From a bacterium (GTDB lineage: Bacteria; Bacillota; Bacilli; Lactobacillales; Streptococcaceae), in NCBI GenBank assembly GCA_905221105.1, contig CAJNBW010000003.1, forward strand, positions 119,745 to 183,744: 64,000 nt of DNA. The letters run 5' to 3'. The translations under genes were made by a program, and so were the position numbers. The notes below the pieces were generated by a model. It was not told where the DNA came from. It did not search any database and saw nothing but the letters and a program-made list of their open reading frames with translations. Every line of letters begins with the position of its first letter. The stretch's first letter is position 1. Positions 53,987 to 63,927 of the stretch are shown here, piece by piece.

Positions 53987-54585
53987 TTATCATCGCTAAA
54001 GAAGTGCACCATCCGCTTCGGCAGCTGACGATAGATGAAGAATGCCAGGTAGGCCACGCAGACTTTATCCAAAATATCCAAGACAAACTCATCGATAAAT
54101 GAGGCCAGCCACACTGGTGCATGATTGGCGACCATTACCGCAAACAATGAGTCACCCCAAGCGATACCGGTCTGACCACCCCAAAAGATGACGTTGAGTG
54201 GCGTTGAAATGACAGCTGAAACGATGGCAATAATAATAGCAGAAACAAATACTCGTCGCGCTGACGAGAACCACCCATTGGCGTGCAAAACTCCGACAGC
54301 AATCCCAATTCCGATGCTGGTAATCGCATACACGGTTGAAATTGGCGATAAGGTCAGCCCATAGATCACGTTGTTGATGAAACCACTAATGGCACCGGCA
54401 ACCGGCCCAGCCAACATGCTGGTAAGAAAGGTTCCCAAAGACCCCAGCCAAACGGGCAACTTTAACCCCTCCGCCAAGGCTTTGGCAACATAGTTAATCC
54501 CCACGGCAGCGGGAATCAAAGTCATGGTGGCAGCACTTAACTTAAATTTCCACATACTGGTACGATGAATCGGTTCTGTTTTCAT
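53983..54585 (-). CDS. ECF transporter substrate-binding S component, substrate unknown
   Basis: A 200-residue integral membrane protein with about six helices and the helix-1 small-residue pattern of S components (AATMTLIPAAVGINYVAK). The long loops with GLKLPVWLGSLGTF and GFINNVIYGLT are characteristic but not of a subfamily I can name, so no vitamin, metal or nucleobase is assigned. It heads a dedicated S-T-A-A operon (group I ECF arrangement). The upstream leader at 54655-54726 may sense its substrate. Confidence 0.82.
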   Translation of the reverse strand: MKTEPIHRTSMWKFKLSAATMTLIPAAVGINYVAKALAEGLKLPVWLGSLGTFLTSMLAGPVAGAISGFINNVIYGLTLSPISTVYAITSIGIGIAVGVLHANGWFSSARRVFVSAIIIAIVSAVISTPLNVIFWGGQTGIAWGDSLFAVMVANHAPVWLASFIDEFVLDILDKVCVAYLAFFIYRQLPKRMVHFFSDDK

Positions 54586-54607
54586 AATCTTCTCCTTTTG
54601 TTTTTAA

Positions 54608-54645
54608 AGAGCCGTGTCTGGATAGACTTTCGGACGCAACGCTCT
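54608..54645 (-). other. Leader hairpin before the ECF S gene
   Basis: AGAGC / GCTCT closing pairs with an inner GTCT / AGAC stem, followed by a short U stretch and the AAAAGGAG ribosome site. It could be a weak terminator or a translation-control hairpin. Confidence 0.45.
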
Positions 54646-54654
54646 ATTATATAT

Positions 54655-54726
54655 CTACTTAACTGTCTATACACAAGATTTCTATCCTTAGTCGACATGA
54701 GCTGGAAATCTTTATTTGTTAAGTAG
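54655..54726 (-). promoter_or_regulatory. Structured leader RNA of the ECF operon (candidate riboswitch)
   Basis: In the minus-strand RNA a perfect 9-bp stem CTACTTAAC / GTTAAGTAG (54726-54718 with 54663-54655) encloses a perfect 8-bp stem AAAGATTTC-type (54712-54705 with 54682-54675), with unpaired strands AAATA and TTGTGTATAGACA-type on its sides and a loop of about 22 bases. It does not match purine, TPP, FMN, THF, preQ1 or ykkC motifs I know. Location between promoter and an importer gene suggests ligand control. Confidence 0.55.
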
Positions 54727-54764
54727 TTCACAACACATTATACACCTATTTTGTGAATAGTCAA
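54727..54764 (-). promoter_or_regulatory. Promoter and palindromic operator of the ECF operon
   Basis: Minus-strand TTGACT (54764-54759), 16 bases, TATAAT (54742-54737). Inverted arms TTCACAA (54727-54733) and TTGTGAA (54751-54757), 17 bases apart, flank the -10 box, a layout typical of a repressor site. No regulator gene is in the cassette. Confidence 0.65.
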
Positions 54765-54847
54765 GTGTATTTACAGTAAAATTTTAGAAAATCCTAAAAA
54801 TTTCCTCTTATTTTCCATTTTGAAAGACATTCAGTAACTCTAATATC

Positions 54848-54878
54848 AAAAAAGCCCAGACGACATTGTCTGAGCATT
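54848..54878 (-). terminator. Terminator of the proV-proWX operon
   Basis: Minus-strand GCTCAGAC / GTCTGGGC hairpin followed by six T residues. The stretch 54765-54847 shows no gene. Confidence 0.8.
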
Positions 54879-54922
54879 CTTTTCTATAGTCGTTTAAGCA
54901 AGTTGAGTTTGACATTTTCAAA

Positions 54923-57164
<2,242 letters not shown>

Positions 57165-57178
57165 TCTTTGTCCTCAAT

Positions 57179-57943
57179 TTAAAACTTCCCTCGGTTGGTC
57201 AAGTCTTCTACCTTAGGCATAACTTCCTTATTATCCCAATGCTCCACAATTTTACCGTTTTCTAGACGGAAGATATCGTACTGGGCATAGGCAAGACCAT
57301 CAATCTTAGTCTGACCATAGCTAACCACATAATTTCCTTGTCCTAAGAGTTGGAAAACAAAATCAATAGTGACCCCATGTTCGACTACATAGTTTTTATA
57401 AGCAGCACTTCCTTGGCCAATCTCATGATTATGCTGAATCAAATCATCTGCCACATAATCACTCCACTGCTCCAGTTCCCCATTTTGGAAAATTTCTGTC
57501 AAGAAACGACGAACCAACTTTTTATTTTCTGCTGTTTTGTCCAAATCCGTTATTTCAAAATCTCCAAAAATCTGGTCTAATTGTCCATTTTCTGGAGCAC
57601 GATAGTAGTCAATGACATCCCAATGCTCCACGATACGCCCATTCTCATCCGCGCGGAAAGTATCCGTTGTCACCCATTGAGCTTTCCCACCATTCAGATA
57701 TTGATGAACATGAACAAAGACCAGATTGCCATCCTCAATAGTGCGGACAATCTTCATCTGACGCTCCGGATGGCGCTCGAAGAAATTTGCAAAGAAGGCT
57801 GCAAATCCTTCTTTACCATCAGGCACTCCTGTCGAATGTTGGATATAAGTATCCCCTACAGACTGGGCTTGAGCCTCAGCAACTCGTCCATCTTGGATAG
57901 CATGAATGTATAGGTTGTGAGCATTTTTCACTTGTTGTGACAT
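57179..57943 (-). CDS. Tandem SnoaL-like (NTF2-fold) protein
   Basis: A 254-residue protein made of two SnoaL-like halves: residues 1-125 and 135-250 both run helix-helix, then YIQHSTGVPDG or LIQHNHEIGQG, and end VEHWDVIDYYR or VEHWDNKEVMP. Such folds bind or isomerise small molecules; function here is unknown. It lies between proV (14 bases downstream) and the MarR gene (three bases upstream), so MarR probably controls it and the transporter. Confidence 0.8.
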   Translation of the reverse strand: MSQQVKNAHNLYIHAIQDGRVAEAQAQSVGDTYIQHSTGVPDGKEGFAAFFANFFERHPERQMKIVRTIEDGNLVFVHVHQYLNGGKAQWVTTDTFRADENGRIVEHWDVIDYYRAPENGQLDQIFGDFEITDLDKTAENKKLVRRFLTEIFQNGELEQWSDYVADDLIQHNHEIGQGSAAYKNYVVEHGVTIDFVFQLLGQGNYVVSYGQTKIDGLAYAQYDIFRLENGKIVEHWDNKEVMPKVEDLTNRGKF

Positions 57944-57946
57944 GAT

Positions 57947-58390
57947 TTAAACCTCATTTTCCTTCTCTTTCAGATTCGCCAAAATTCTTTCTTGAAAGGC
58001 TTCAAACTGCCGAATTTCTTCCTCTGAAAATCCTTTGTAAAAGATCGTATCCAATTTCTGACTGACACGTTGCCCCACTTCTTTTTGCGACTGCCCCAAA
58101 TCTGTTAAAACTAGATACTTCTTACGCTTGTCTTCTCCACATGGACTAACGGTTACAAGATTTTGTTCCTCAAGTTTTTTTATCATAGTCGTCAGCGTAT
58201 TATTAGCAAGACCAGTCGCCAGCGCAATATCTGTCGCAGTTGCACAGCCTGTTTCACTATTCCATAAAACCGCTAAAATCTTCCCCTGCTCACTCCGATA
58301 AAGAGCTTCAGGGTCTTGGCTCAGTAACTTTTGAAAAATTCGCCCATTCAACAAACGAATATGATGGGCTAGCAAATGACTATCCTTCAT
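57947..58390 (-). CDS. MarR-family regulator
   Basis: A 147-residue winged-helix regulator. TATDIALATGLANNTLTTMIKKLEEQ near residue 52 is the recognition region and is followed by the wing VSPCGEDKRKKYLVLTDLG. A cysteine in SETGCATATD could be a redox or metal sensor, which is speculation. Two TATTTCGATA-type boxes lie just upstream of its start, so it is probably autoregulated along with the SnoaL and pro genes. Confidence 0.9.
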   Translation of the reverse strand: MKDSHLLAHHIRLLNGRIFQKLLSQDPEALYRSEQGKILAVLWNSETGCATATDIALATGLANNTLTTMIKKLEEQNLVTVSPCGEDKRKKYLVLTDLGQSQKEVGQRVSQKLDTIFYKGFSEEEIRQFEAFQERILANLKEKENEV

Positions 58391-58403
58391 AACACCTCCA
58401 ATT

Positions 58404-58478
58404 TATTTCGATATCAAAAAGAATAAAACAATTGTAACACTCATCGTTCTAACTGTCAACTATTTCGATTTGGAAATA
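58404..58478 (-). promoter_or_regulatory. Two MarR-type operator boxes
   Basis: TATTTCGATATC at 58404-58415 and the palindrome TATTTC-GATTTG-GAAATA at 58461-58478 share the TATTTCGAT core, on either side of the probable promoter for the MarR gene. Confidence 0.65.
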
Positions 58479-58534
58479 ATTTTTCCCAGTAAAAAAATCT
58501 CCTACCCAAGATAGAAGATTTTAAACTTATAAAC

Positions 58535-59728
58535 TTAATCCGTCATGTCCGATACCAAGGTTCGATGCTCCAATGGAATACTGCACATAACTAGCAAGAA
58601 AATGAAACCTGACTGAATCCAGAAGAGGGCCAAGTCGAAGATTCCGTGCACAGCAACCACTGTAAGGAAAGACAGATAAAGACCAATAATCGGACGTTTA
58701 CCCGACTCCTGACTCATATCCATCATCAAACGAACAGGAGCAACAGAAGACAAAACTAATAAAATAGTTCCCACAATTCCGTAACTCAGAATCGTGTCAA
58801 TATACAGACTGTGAGCATGTTCATGATAAGGAGCATTTATCCGAGGATAAGAGTGCATATAGGTCAATGGCCCTTCACCCCAAAAAGGATTTTGCTTAAA
58901 CAAGGCCATACCAGCATCCCATATAGAAATGCGTTCTTCCATAGAAGAGTCTAAAGTCCCCATCCGAACTCCCAAATCACTGGAAAAGAGGAAACTCAAG
59001 CCAATCGCGAAAACCCCAATACTAAGCCAAAAGGCCTTCCAGTTTTTAATAGTCGTAAAGAGATAGATGATGGCTCCAGCGATAATAGCAGGAAAGGCGG
59101 TTCTATTTTGAGTAAAGTTCAAACCAAAGAGATTCACAAAGCCTGCAATCACACAGAATACTTTCAACCAATTCAACTTGGTCGTTGTAAACAGATAGAA
59201 GGCAATCATGATACAGAAACAACAAATAATTCCATAATAATTAGGATTAAAGAAGGTCACTTCTGCTCTATTCTGATGCCAGACCTGCATATTGGGTGAA
59301 AGAAAAGCATAGTTGAATTTCTTCACAATTTGGAAATGTTCTAAACTCGCAAAAGCAGCTGACAATACACTACCAAATAAGACGAGCTGCAAAATCAATC
59401 GAAAGAATTTATGTGATAAAATCGACTGATAGTGCAAAAAGAAAACAGTAAATAGAAAAATTCCTACTGAAGCCACAACTCCCATCCAATTTTGTGCAAA
59501 AACGGATATAACAGTACTATAACCAAGAAAAAGAAGCAGCATCGGATGCTCCCCCATTTTCTGAAGAATACTTTTCATGTCCCCTGTAAAAATTAAACTG
59601 ATAATATATAAACAGAATACAACTACAAAAAGATAAAAGGGTAAAAAGATACTCAGGATAATTCCCAATAAAATCAGCTCTTTACTAGACAACCCTTTCA
59701 GCTTTTCAATAAAGCCTATTGATTTCAA
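58535..59728 (-). CDS. O-antigen ligase family (WaaL/Wzy-type) membrane protein, possibly lipoteichoic acid ligase
   Basis: A 397-residue protein with about 10-11 membrane helices and a large extracytoplasmic loop containing NPFWGEGPLTYMHSYPR and HEHAHSLYID, the histidine-rich ligase signature. In pneumococcus the RafX/TacL protein near birA is of this family and joins teichoic chains to glycolipid. Position next to birA fits TacL, but sequence alone cannot exclude a polysaccharide polymerase. It is monocistronic. Confidence 0.75.
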   Translation of the reverse strand: MKSIGFIEKLKGLSSKELILLGIILSIFLPFYLFVVVFCLYIISLIFTGDMKSILQKMGEHPMLLLFLGYSTVISVFAQNWMGVVASVGIFLFTVFFLHYQSILSHKFFRLILQLVLFGSVLSAAFASLEHFQIVKKFNYAFLSPNMQVWHQNRAEVTFFNPNYYGIICCFCIMIAFYLFTTTKLNWLKVFCVIAGFVNLFGLNFTQNRTAFPAIIAGAIIYLFTTIKNWKAFWLSIGVFAIGLSFLFSSDLGVRMGTLDSSMEERISIWDAGMALFKQNPFWGEGPLTYMHSYPRINAPYHEHAHSLYIDTILSYGIVGTILLVLSSVAPVRLMMDMSQESGKRPIIGLYLSFLTVVAVHGIFDLALFWIQSGFIFLLVMCSIPLEHRTLVSDMTD

Positions 59729-59814
59729 AACGAATCCTTTCTCTCCAAATCACTTGATTCAGATAATAGTAAGCTACCCTTTATTGTACCACTTTTTTAG
59801 CAATTTGAAAACAA

Positions 59815-59828
59815 AGGAAACGCTTCCC
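59815..59828. promoter_or_regulatory. Possible CcpA site between tacL-like gene and birA
   Basis: AGGAAACGCTTCCC contains the near-palindromic core of a catabolite-response element. It lies in the 285-base divergent gap; its target is unclear. Confidence 0.35.
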
Positions 59829-60013
59829 TAGGTAAAAAAGCGGGCAAAAATACTGAGATTTCACAACTCAAGCTTAATGACTAGATTCACTCCAAAAAAT
59901 CGTGCCGAAAATAGTAGGTATATGTTAAAATAGTAGTAGTAATATAATAAAGATTTGACCAACTATCCAAACTATATTTAAATAACTTACAATTCCTAAA
60001 GAAAGGAAACACT

Positions 60014-60949
60014 ATGAAGTCCTACCAAGCCGTATACCAAATTCTAGCAAAAGAAACCGATTATATCAGCGGAGAAAAAATCGCAGAAGAACTATCCCTC
60101 AGTCGAACATCGATTTGGAAAGCCATCAAGCGCCTCGAACAAGAAGGCATTGAAATTGATAGTATCAAAAACAAAGGCTATAAACTAGTGAATGGAGACC
60201 TTATTCTTCCAGAGATTCTAGAAGAAAATCTTCCAATTAAAGTCAGTTTTAAACCCGAAACAAGATCAACACAACTTGATGCAAAAGAAGCAATTGATTT
60301 AGGGAATGAAGCAAACACCCTCTATCTAGCTTCCCATCAAACAGCTGGTCGAGGCCGTTTTCAACGTTCTTTCTACTCCCCACAAGGTGGCATTTATATG
60401 ACCCTCCATCTTAAACCAAATCTTCCTTACGACAAATTACCATCCTACACACTACTTGTAGCCGGAGCTATCTACAAAGCCATTAAGAACCTAACTTTAA
60501 TAGATGTCGACATAAAATGGGTCAACGATATCTACCTCAAAAATCATAAAATTGGAGGAATCCTCACTGAAGCAATGACCTCTGTAGAAACAGGCTTAGT
60601 CACAGATATCATTATTGGAGTAGGTATCAATTTCACTATTAAAGACTTCCCTCAGGAATTAAAAGAAAAAGCTGCTAGTTTATTTAAAGCACCAGCACCT
60701 ATCACCAGAAATGAATTAATTATAGAGATATGGCGTGTTTTCTTCGAAACACCAGTAGAAGAGCTATTATACCTATATAAAAAACAGTCATTCGTTCTAG
60801 GAAAAGAAGTTACTTTTACACTAGATCAAAAAGACTACAAGGGACTTGCTAAAGATATCTCAGAAAATGGAAAACTTTTAATTCAATGTGATAATGGAAA
60901 AGAAATATGGCTAAATAGTGGCGAAATTTCACTTAAGGCTTGGAAGTAA
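60014..60949 (+). CDS. birA: Bifunctional biotin-protein ligase / repressor
   Basis: A 311-residue class II BirA. An N-terminal winged helix (ISGEKIAEELSLSRTSIWKAI, residue 17 on) precedes the ligase domain with TAGRGRFQRSFYSPQGGIYM, the adenylation loop, near residue 112, and KWVNDIYLKNHKIGGILTE. It biotinylates carboxylase carriers and may repress biotin transport genes; no consensus biotin operator is seen nearby. ATG has AAAGGAAA upstream. Confidence 0.95.
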   Translation: MKSYQAVYQILAKETDYISGEKIAEELSLSRTSIWKAIKRLEQEGIEIDSIKNKGYKLVNGDLILPEILEENLPIKVSFKPETRSTQLDAKEAIDLGNEANTLYLASHQTAGRGRFQRSFYSPQGGIYMTLHLKPNLPYDKLPSYTLLVAGAIYKAIKNLTLIDVDIKWVNDIYLKNHKIGGILTEAMTSVETGLVTDIIIGVGINFTIKDFPQELKEKAASLFKAPAPITRNELIIEIWRVFFETPVEELLYLYKKQSFVLGKEVTFTLDQKDYKGLAKDISENGKLLIQCDNGKEIWLNSGEISLKAWK

Positions 60950-61027
60950 AAAATACAATTATAAAATAACTCCAGATGAGTAACTCAATTAATTTCTAAA
61001 CATCTGAAGTCTTTTATATTATTAAAC

Positions 61028-61081
61028 TTCAAAAAACGGATTTTTATCGCTCTCAATATCAAAAAAGAAAGGACAAAATTT
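61028..61081 (+). pseudogene. 3' tail fragment of an IS1167-like transposase
   Basis: The frame FKKRIFIALNIKKERTKF is the C-terminal end of an ISL3-type transposase and is interrupted directly by the terminal GGCTCT of the next element. It is the leftover of another copy. This tail includes bases that the neighbouring copy has lost. Confidence 0.75.
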
Positions 61082-62376
61082 GGCTCTATAATATTTGTAG
61101 TGGGTAAATCCTCTGTAGATATTATGGAGCCTATTTTGTTGTAGAAAAAAAGTCCCATATGACCTATAATGAAAAGCGATCAAACAAATCATTAGAAAGA
61201 ATCATATGGAACAATTACATTTTATCACAAAACTGCTCGATATCAAAGACCCTAATGTCCAAATTATGGATATCATCAATAGGGATACTCACAAAGAAAT
61301 CATCGCTAAACTGGATTATGAGGCACCATCTTGCCCTGATTGCGAAAGTCAAATGAAGAAATATGACTTTCAAAAACCGTCGAAAATTCCTTACCTCGAA
61401 ACGACTGGTATGCCTACTAGAATTCTTCTGAAAAAGCGTCGTTTCAAGTGCTATCATTGCTCGAAAATGATGGTAGCCGAGACCTCTCTCGTCAAGAAGA
61501 ATCATCAAATTCCTCGTATTATCAACCAAAAAATTGCGCAAAAGTTGATTGAAAAGACTTCTATGACCGATATTGCCCATCAGCTGGCCATTTCAACTTC
61601 AACTGTCATACGTAAACTGAATAACTTTCACTTTAAGCATGACTTTAGACGACTTCCTAACATTATGTCCTGGGACGAGTATGCCTTCACTAAGGGAAAG
61701 ATGAGTTTTATTGCGCAAGATTTTGATAAGCTCAATATCATCACTATTCTTGAGGGGAGAACACAGGCTATCATCCGAAATCACTTTCTGCGCTACGATA
61801 GAGCTGTTCGTTATCAGGTGAAAATCATTACTATGGATATGTTTAGTCCTTATTATGACTTAGCTAAACAGCTTTTTCCATGTGCTAAAATCGTTCTAGA
61901 TCGTTTTCACATTGTCCAACATCTCAGCCGGGCTATGAGTCGTGTCCGTGTTCAAATCATGAATCAGTTCGATAGAAAATCTCATAAATACAAGGCCATC
62001 AAGCGCTACTGGAAGCTCATTCAACAAGATAGTCGTAAACTCAGTGATAAACGATTTTATCGCCCTACTTTTCGTATGCACTTAACAAATAAAGAGATTC
62101 TGGACAAGCTTTTGAGCTATTCAGAAGACTTGAAACACCACTATCAGCTCTATCAGCTCTTGCTTTTTCACTTTCAGAATAAGGAGCCAGAAAAATTTTT
62201 CGGACTTATTGAAGACAATCTTAAGCAGGTTCATCCTCTTTTTCAGACTGTCTTTAAAACCTTCCTCAAGGATAAAGAGAAGATTGTCAACGCTCTCAAC
62301 ATCAAAAAAGAAAGGACGAAATGTGTCCTTTCTAGATCTTAGCTTTTCTTCAACCCACTACAGTTGACAAAGAGCC
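61082..62376 (+). mobile_element. ISL3-family element, IS1167-like, internally deleted
   Basis: The 1295-bp element begins GGCTCTATAATATTTGTAGTGGG and ends with the inverse of GGCTCTTTGTCAACTGTAGTGGG, matching inverted ends. A further inverted repeat at 61082-61130 (GGCTCTATAATAT / ATATTATGGAGCC) forms a subterminal palindrome. A full IS1167 is about 1.4 kb, so roughly 140 bp are missing. No 8-bp target duplication is seen (CAAAATTT left, ATTATTCC right). Confidence 0.85.
61206..62342 (+). pseudogene. tnp: ISL3-type transposase lacking its C-terminal catalytic part
   Basis: A 378-codon frame with zinc ribbon CPDCESQMKKYDF / CYHCSKM (near residue 41 and 75), helix-turn-helix around DIAHQLAISTSTVIRKL, and DDE segments SWDEYAF (first Asp region) and VLDRFHIVQHL (second Asp). 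After KEKIVNAL it jumps to NIKKERTKCVLSRS; the usual NAKLEATN segment with the third acidic residue is gone. The frame stays open because the deletion is in phase. It is probably inactive. Confidence 0.85.
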
Positions 62377-62387
62377 ATTATTCCAAA

Positions 62388-62413
62388 AAACAAAAAAAGA
62401 GTTATGAACTCTC
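62388..62413 (-). terminator. Terminator of the rRNA-tRNA operon
   Basis: Minus-strand GAGAGTTCATAACTCT hairpin followed by seven T residues, just after the last tRNA. Confidence 0.8.
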
Positions 62414-62420
62414 ATTAAAA

Positions 62421-62508
62421 CGGAGAATAAGGGATTCGAACCCTTGCGCCAGTTACCCGACCTAACGATTTAGCAAACCGTCCTCTTCAGCCTCTTGAGT
62501 AATTCTCC
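62421..62508 (-). tRNA. tRNA-Ser(GCT)
   Basis: 88-nt cloverleaf with long variable arm; acceptor GGAGAAT / ATTCTCC; anticodon loop TTGCTAA; discriminator G. Last tRNA of the cluster. Confidence 0.95.
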
Positions 62509-62514
62509 TATTAA

Positions 62515-62588
<74 letters not shown>

Positions 62589-62622
62589 AAGTTAAAAACT
62601 TGGTAATTTGAACAAAGTTCAA

Positions 62623-62693
62623 AGCGGGTGACGAGAATCGAACTCGCGACAACAGCTTGGAAGGCTGTAGTTTTACCACTAAACTACACCCGC
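62623..62693 (-). tRNA. tRNA-Gly(TCC)
   Basis: 71-nt cloverleaf; anticodon loop CTTCCAA; acceptor GCGGGTG / CACCCGC. Confidence 0.95.
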
Positions 62694-62713
62694 ATAAATA
62701 CTATTAATAAAAA

Positions 62714-62786
62714 TGGCGCGAGACGGAATCGAACCGCCGACACATGGAGCTTCAATCCATTGCTCTACCAACTGAGCTACCGAGCC
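62714..62786 (-). tRNA. tRNA-Phe(GAA)
   Basis: 73-nt cloverleaf; anticodon loop TTGAAGC. The acceptor stem GGCTCGG pairs with TCGCGCC except for a U-C mismatch at the fourth pair. Confidence 0.92.
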
Positions 62787-62789
62787 TTA

Positions 62790-62863
<74 letters not shown>

Positions 62864-62873
62864 TTAATACAAA

Positions 62874-62963
62874 AGGAGGATGTGGGATTCGAACCCACGC
62901 ACGCTTTTACACGCCTGACGGTTTTCAAGACCGTTCCCTTCAGCCGGACTTGGGTAATCCTCC
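62874..62963 (-). tRNA. tRNA-Ser(TGA)
   Basis: 90-nt cloverleaf with long variable arm; anticodon loop CTTGAAA; acceptor GGAGGAT / ATCCTCC. The base after the acceptor is T rather than the usual G discriminator of tRNA-Ser. Confidence 0.93.
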
Positions 62964-62975
62964 ATACTATTCAAA

Positions 62976-63049
62976 TGGACCTTGTAGGACTTGAACCTAC
63001 GACCACTCGGTTATGAGCCGAGAGCTCTAACCAGCTGAGCTAAAGGTCC
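62976..63049 (-). tRNA. tRNA-Ile2(CAT), lysidine type
   Basis: 74-nt cloverleaf with CAT anticodon. Its body (GGACCTTTAGCTCAG...) and its place between Met and Ser match the Bacillus tRNA-Ile2 whose C34 becomes lysidine by TilS; a second elongator Met is the alternative. Confidence 0.8.
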
Positions 63050-63062
63050 AACAAGATCTTTA

Positions 63063-63136
63063 TAGCGGCGAAGGGGATCGAACCCCCGACCTCCCGGGTA
63101 TGAACCGGACGCTCTAGCCAGCTGAGCTACACCGCC
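63063..63136 (-). tRNA. Elongator tRNA-Met(CAT)
   Basis: 74-nt cloverleaf; GGCGGTG acceptor with a terminal G-U pair as in Bacillus elongator tRNA-Met; anticodon loop TTCATAC. Confidence 0.92.
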
Positions 63137-63141
63137 ATATA

Positions 63142-63215
63142 TCGGGAAGACAGGATTCGAACCTGCGACACCTTGGTCCCAAACCAAGTACTCTACCAAG
63201 CTGAGCTACTTCCCG
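63142..63215 (-). tRNA. tRNA-Pro(TGG)
   Basis: 74-nt cloverleaf; anticodon loop TTTGGGA; acceptor CGGGAAG. Confidence 0.95.
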
Positions 63216-63230
63216 AGTTAAATAGAAAAA

Positions 63231-63304
63231 TGCACCCTAGAGGAGTCGAACCTCTAACCGCCTGATTCGTAGTCAGGTACTCTATCCAGTTGAGCTAAGG
63301 GTGC
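63231..63304 (-). tRNA. tRNA-Arg(ACG)
   Basis: 74-nt cloverleaf; anticodon loop CTACGAA; acceptor GCACCCT / AGGGTGC. Confidence 0.95.
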
Positions 63305-63313
63305 TCTATATTA

Positions 63314-63399
63314 TGCCGAGGACCGGAATCGAACCGGTACGATCGTTACCAATCGCAGGATTTTAAGTCCTGTGCGTCTGCCAGTTCCGCCACCCCGGC
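63314..63399 (-). tRNA. tRNA-Leu(TAA)
   Basis: 86-nt cloverleaf with long variable arm; anticodon loop CTTAAAA; acceptor GCCGGGG. Confidence 0.95.
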
Positions 63400-63406
63400 C
63401 TCTCTA

Positions 63407-63478
63407 AGCGAACGACGGGATTCGAACCCGCGACCCCCACCTTGGCAAGGTGGTGTTCTACCACTGAACTACGTTCGC
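63407..63478 (-). tRNA. tRNA-Gly(GCC)
   Basis: 72-nt cloverleaf; anticodon loop TTGCCAA; acceptor GCGAACG / CGTTCGC. Confidence 0.95.
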
Positions 63479-63500
63479 ACTGTTTTCTTCTATCTAAAAA

Positions 63501-63573
63501 TGCCGGCTACATGACTTGAACACGCGACCCTCTGATTACAAATCAGATGCTCTACCAACTGAGCTAAGCCGGC
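63501..63573 (-). tRNA. tRNA-Thr(TGT)
   Basis: 73-nt cloverleaf; anticodon loop TTTGTAA; acceptor GCCGGCT / AGCCGGC. The T-loop reads GTTCAAG. Confidence 0.95.
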
Positions 63574-63591
63574 TCATTTATTATATCTTAA

Positions 63592-63673
63592 TGCGGGTTA
63601 AGGGACTTGAACCCCCACGCCGTTAAGCGCCAGATCCTAAATCTGGTGCGTCTGCCAATTCCGCCAAACCCGC
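63592..63673 (-). tRNA. tRNA-Leu(TAG)
   Basis: 82-nt cloverleaf with long variable arm; anticodon loop TTTAGGA; acceptor GCGGGTT / AACCCGC. Confidence 0.95.
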
Positions 63674-63678
63674 ATATA

Positions 63679-63751
63679 TGACCCGTACTGGGCTCGAACC
63701 AGTGACCCATTGATTAAAAGTCAATTGCTCTACCAACTGAGCTAACGAGTC
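63679..63751 (-). tRNA. tRNA-Lys(TTT)
   Basis: 73-nt cloverleaf; anticodon loop CTTTTAA; acceptor GACTCGT pairs with ACGGGTC including a T-G pair. Confidence 0.95.
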
Positions 63752-63775
63752 TAAAATAACTTACGTTATCTTAAA

Positions 63776-63848
63776 CGGTCCCGACGGGAATCGAACCCGC
63801 GATCTTCGCCGTGACAGGGCGACGTGATAACCGCTACACTACGGGACC
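63776..63848 (-). tRNA. tRNA-Asp(GTC)
   Basis: 73-nt cloverleaf; anticodon loop CTGTCAC; acceptor GGTCCCG / CGGGACC; discriminator G as usual for Asp. Confidence 0.95.
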
Positions 63849-63850
63849 TT

Positions 63851-63923
63851 TGGGAGTTAACGGGATCGAACCGCTGACCCTCTGCTTGTAAGGCAGATGC
63901 TCTCCCAGCTGAGCTAAACTCCC
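63851..63923 (-). tRNA. tRNA-Val(TAC)
   Basis: 73-nt cloverleaf; anticodon loop CTTACAA; acceptor GGGAGTT / AACTCCC. First tRNA after 5S rRNA. Confidence 0.95.
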
Positions 63924-63927
63924 TAGA

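Noticed and set aside
54605..54726. Leader of the ECF operon as a THF, preQ1-II or guanidine riboswitch
   Set aside because: I looked for their conserved core bases and loops and could not place them; the two nested perfect stems do not fit these classes.
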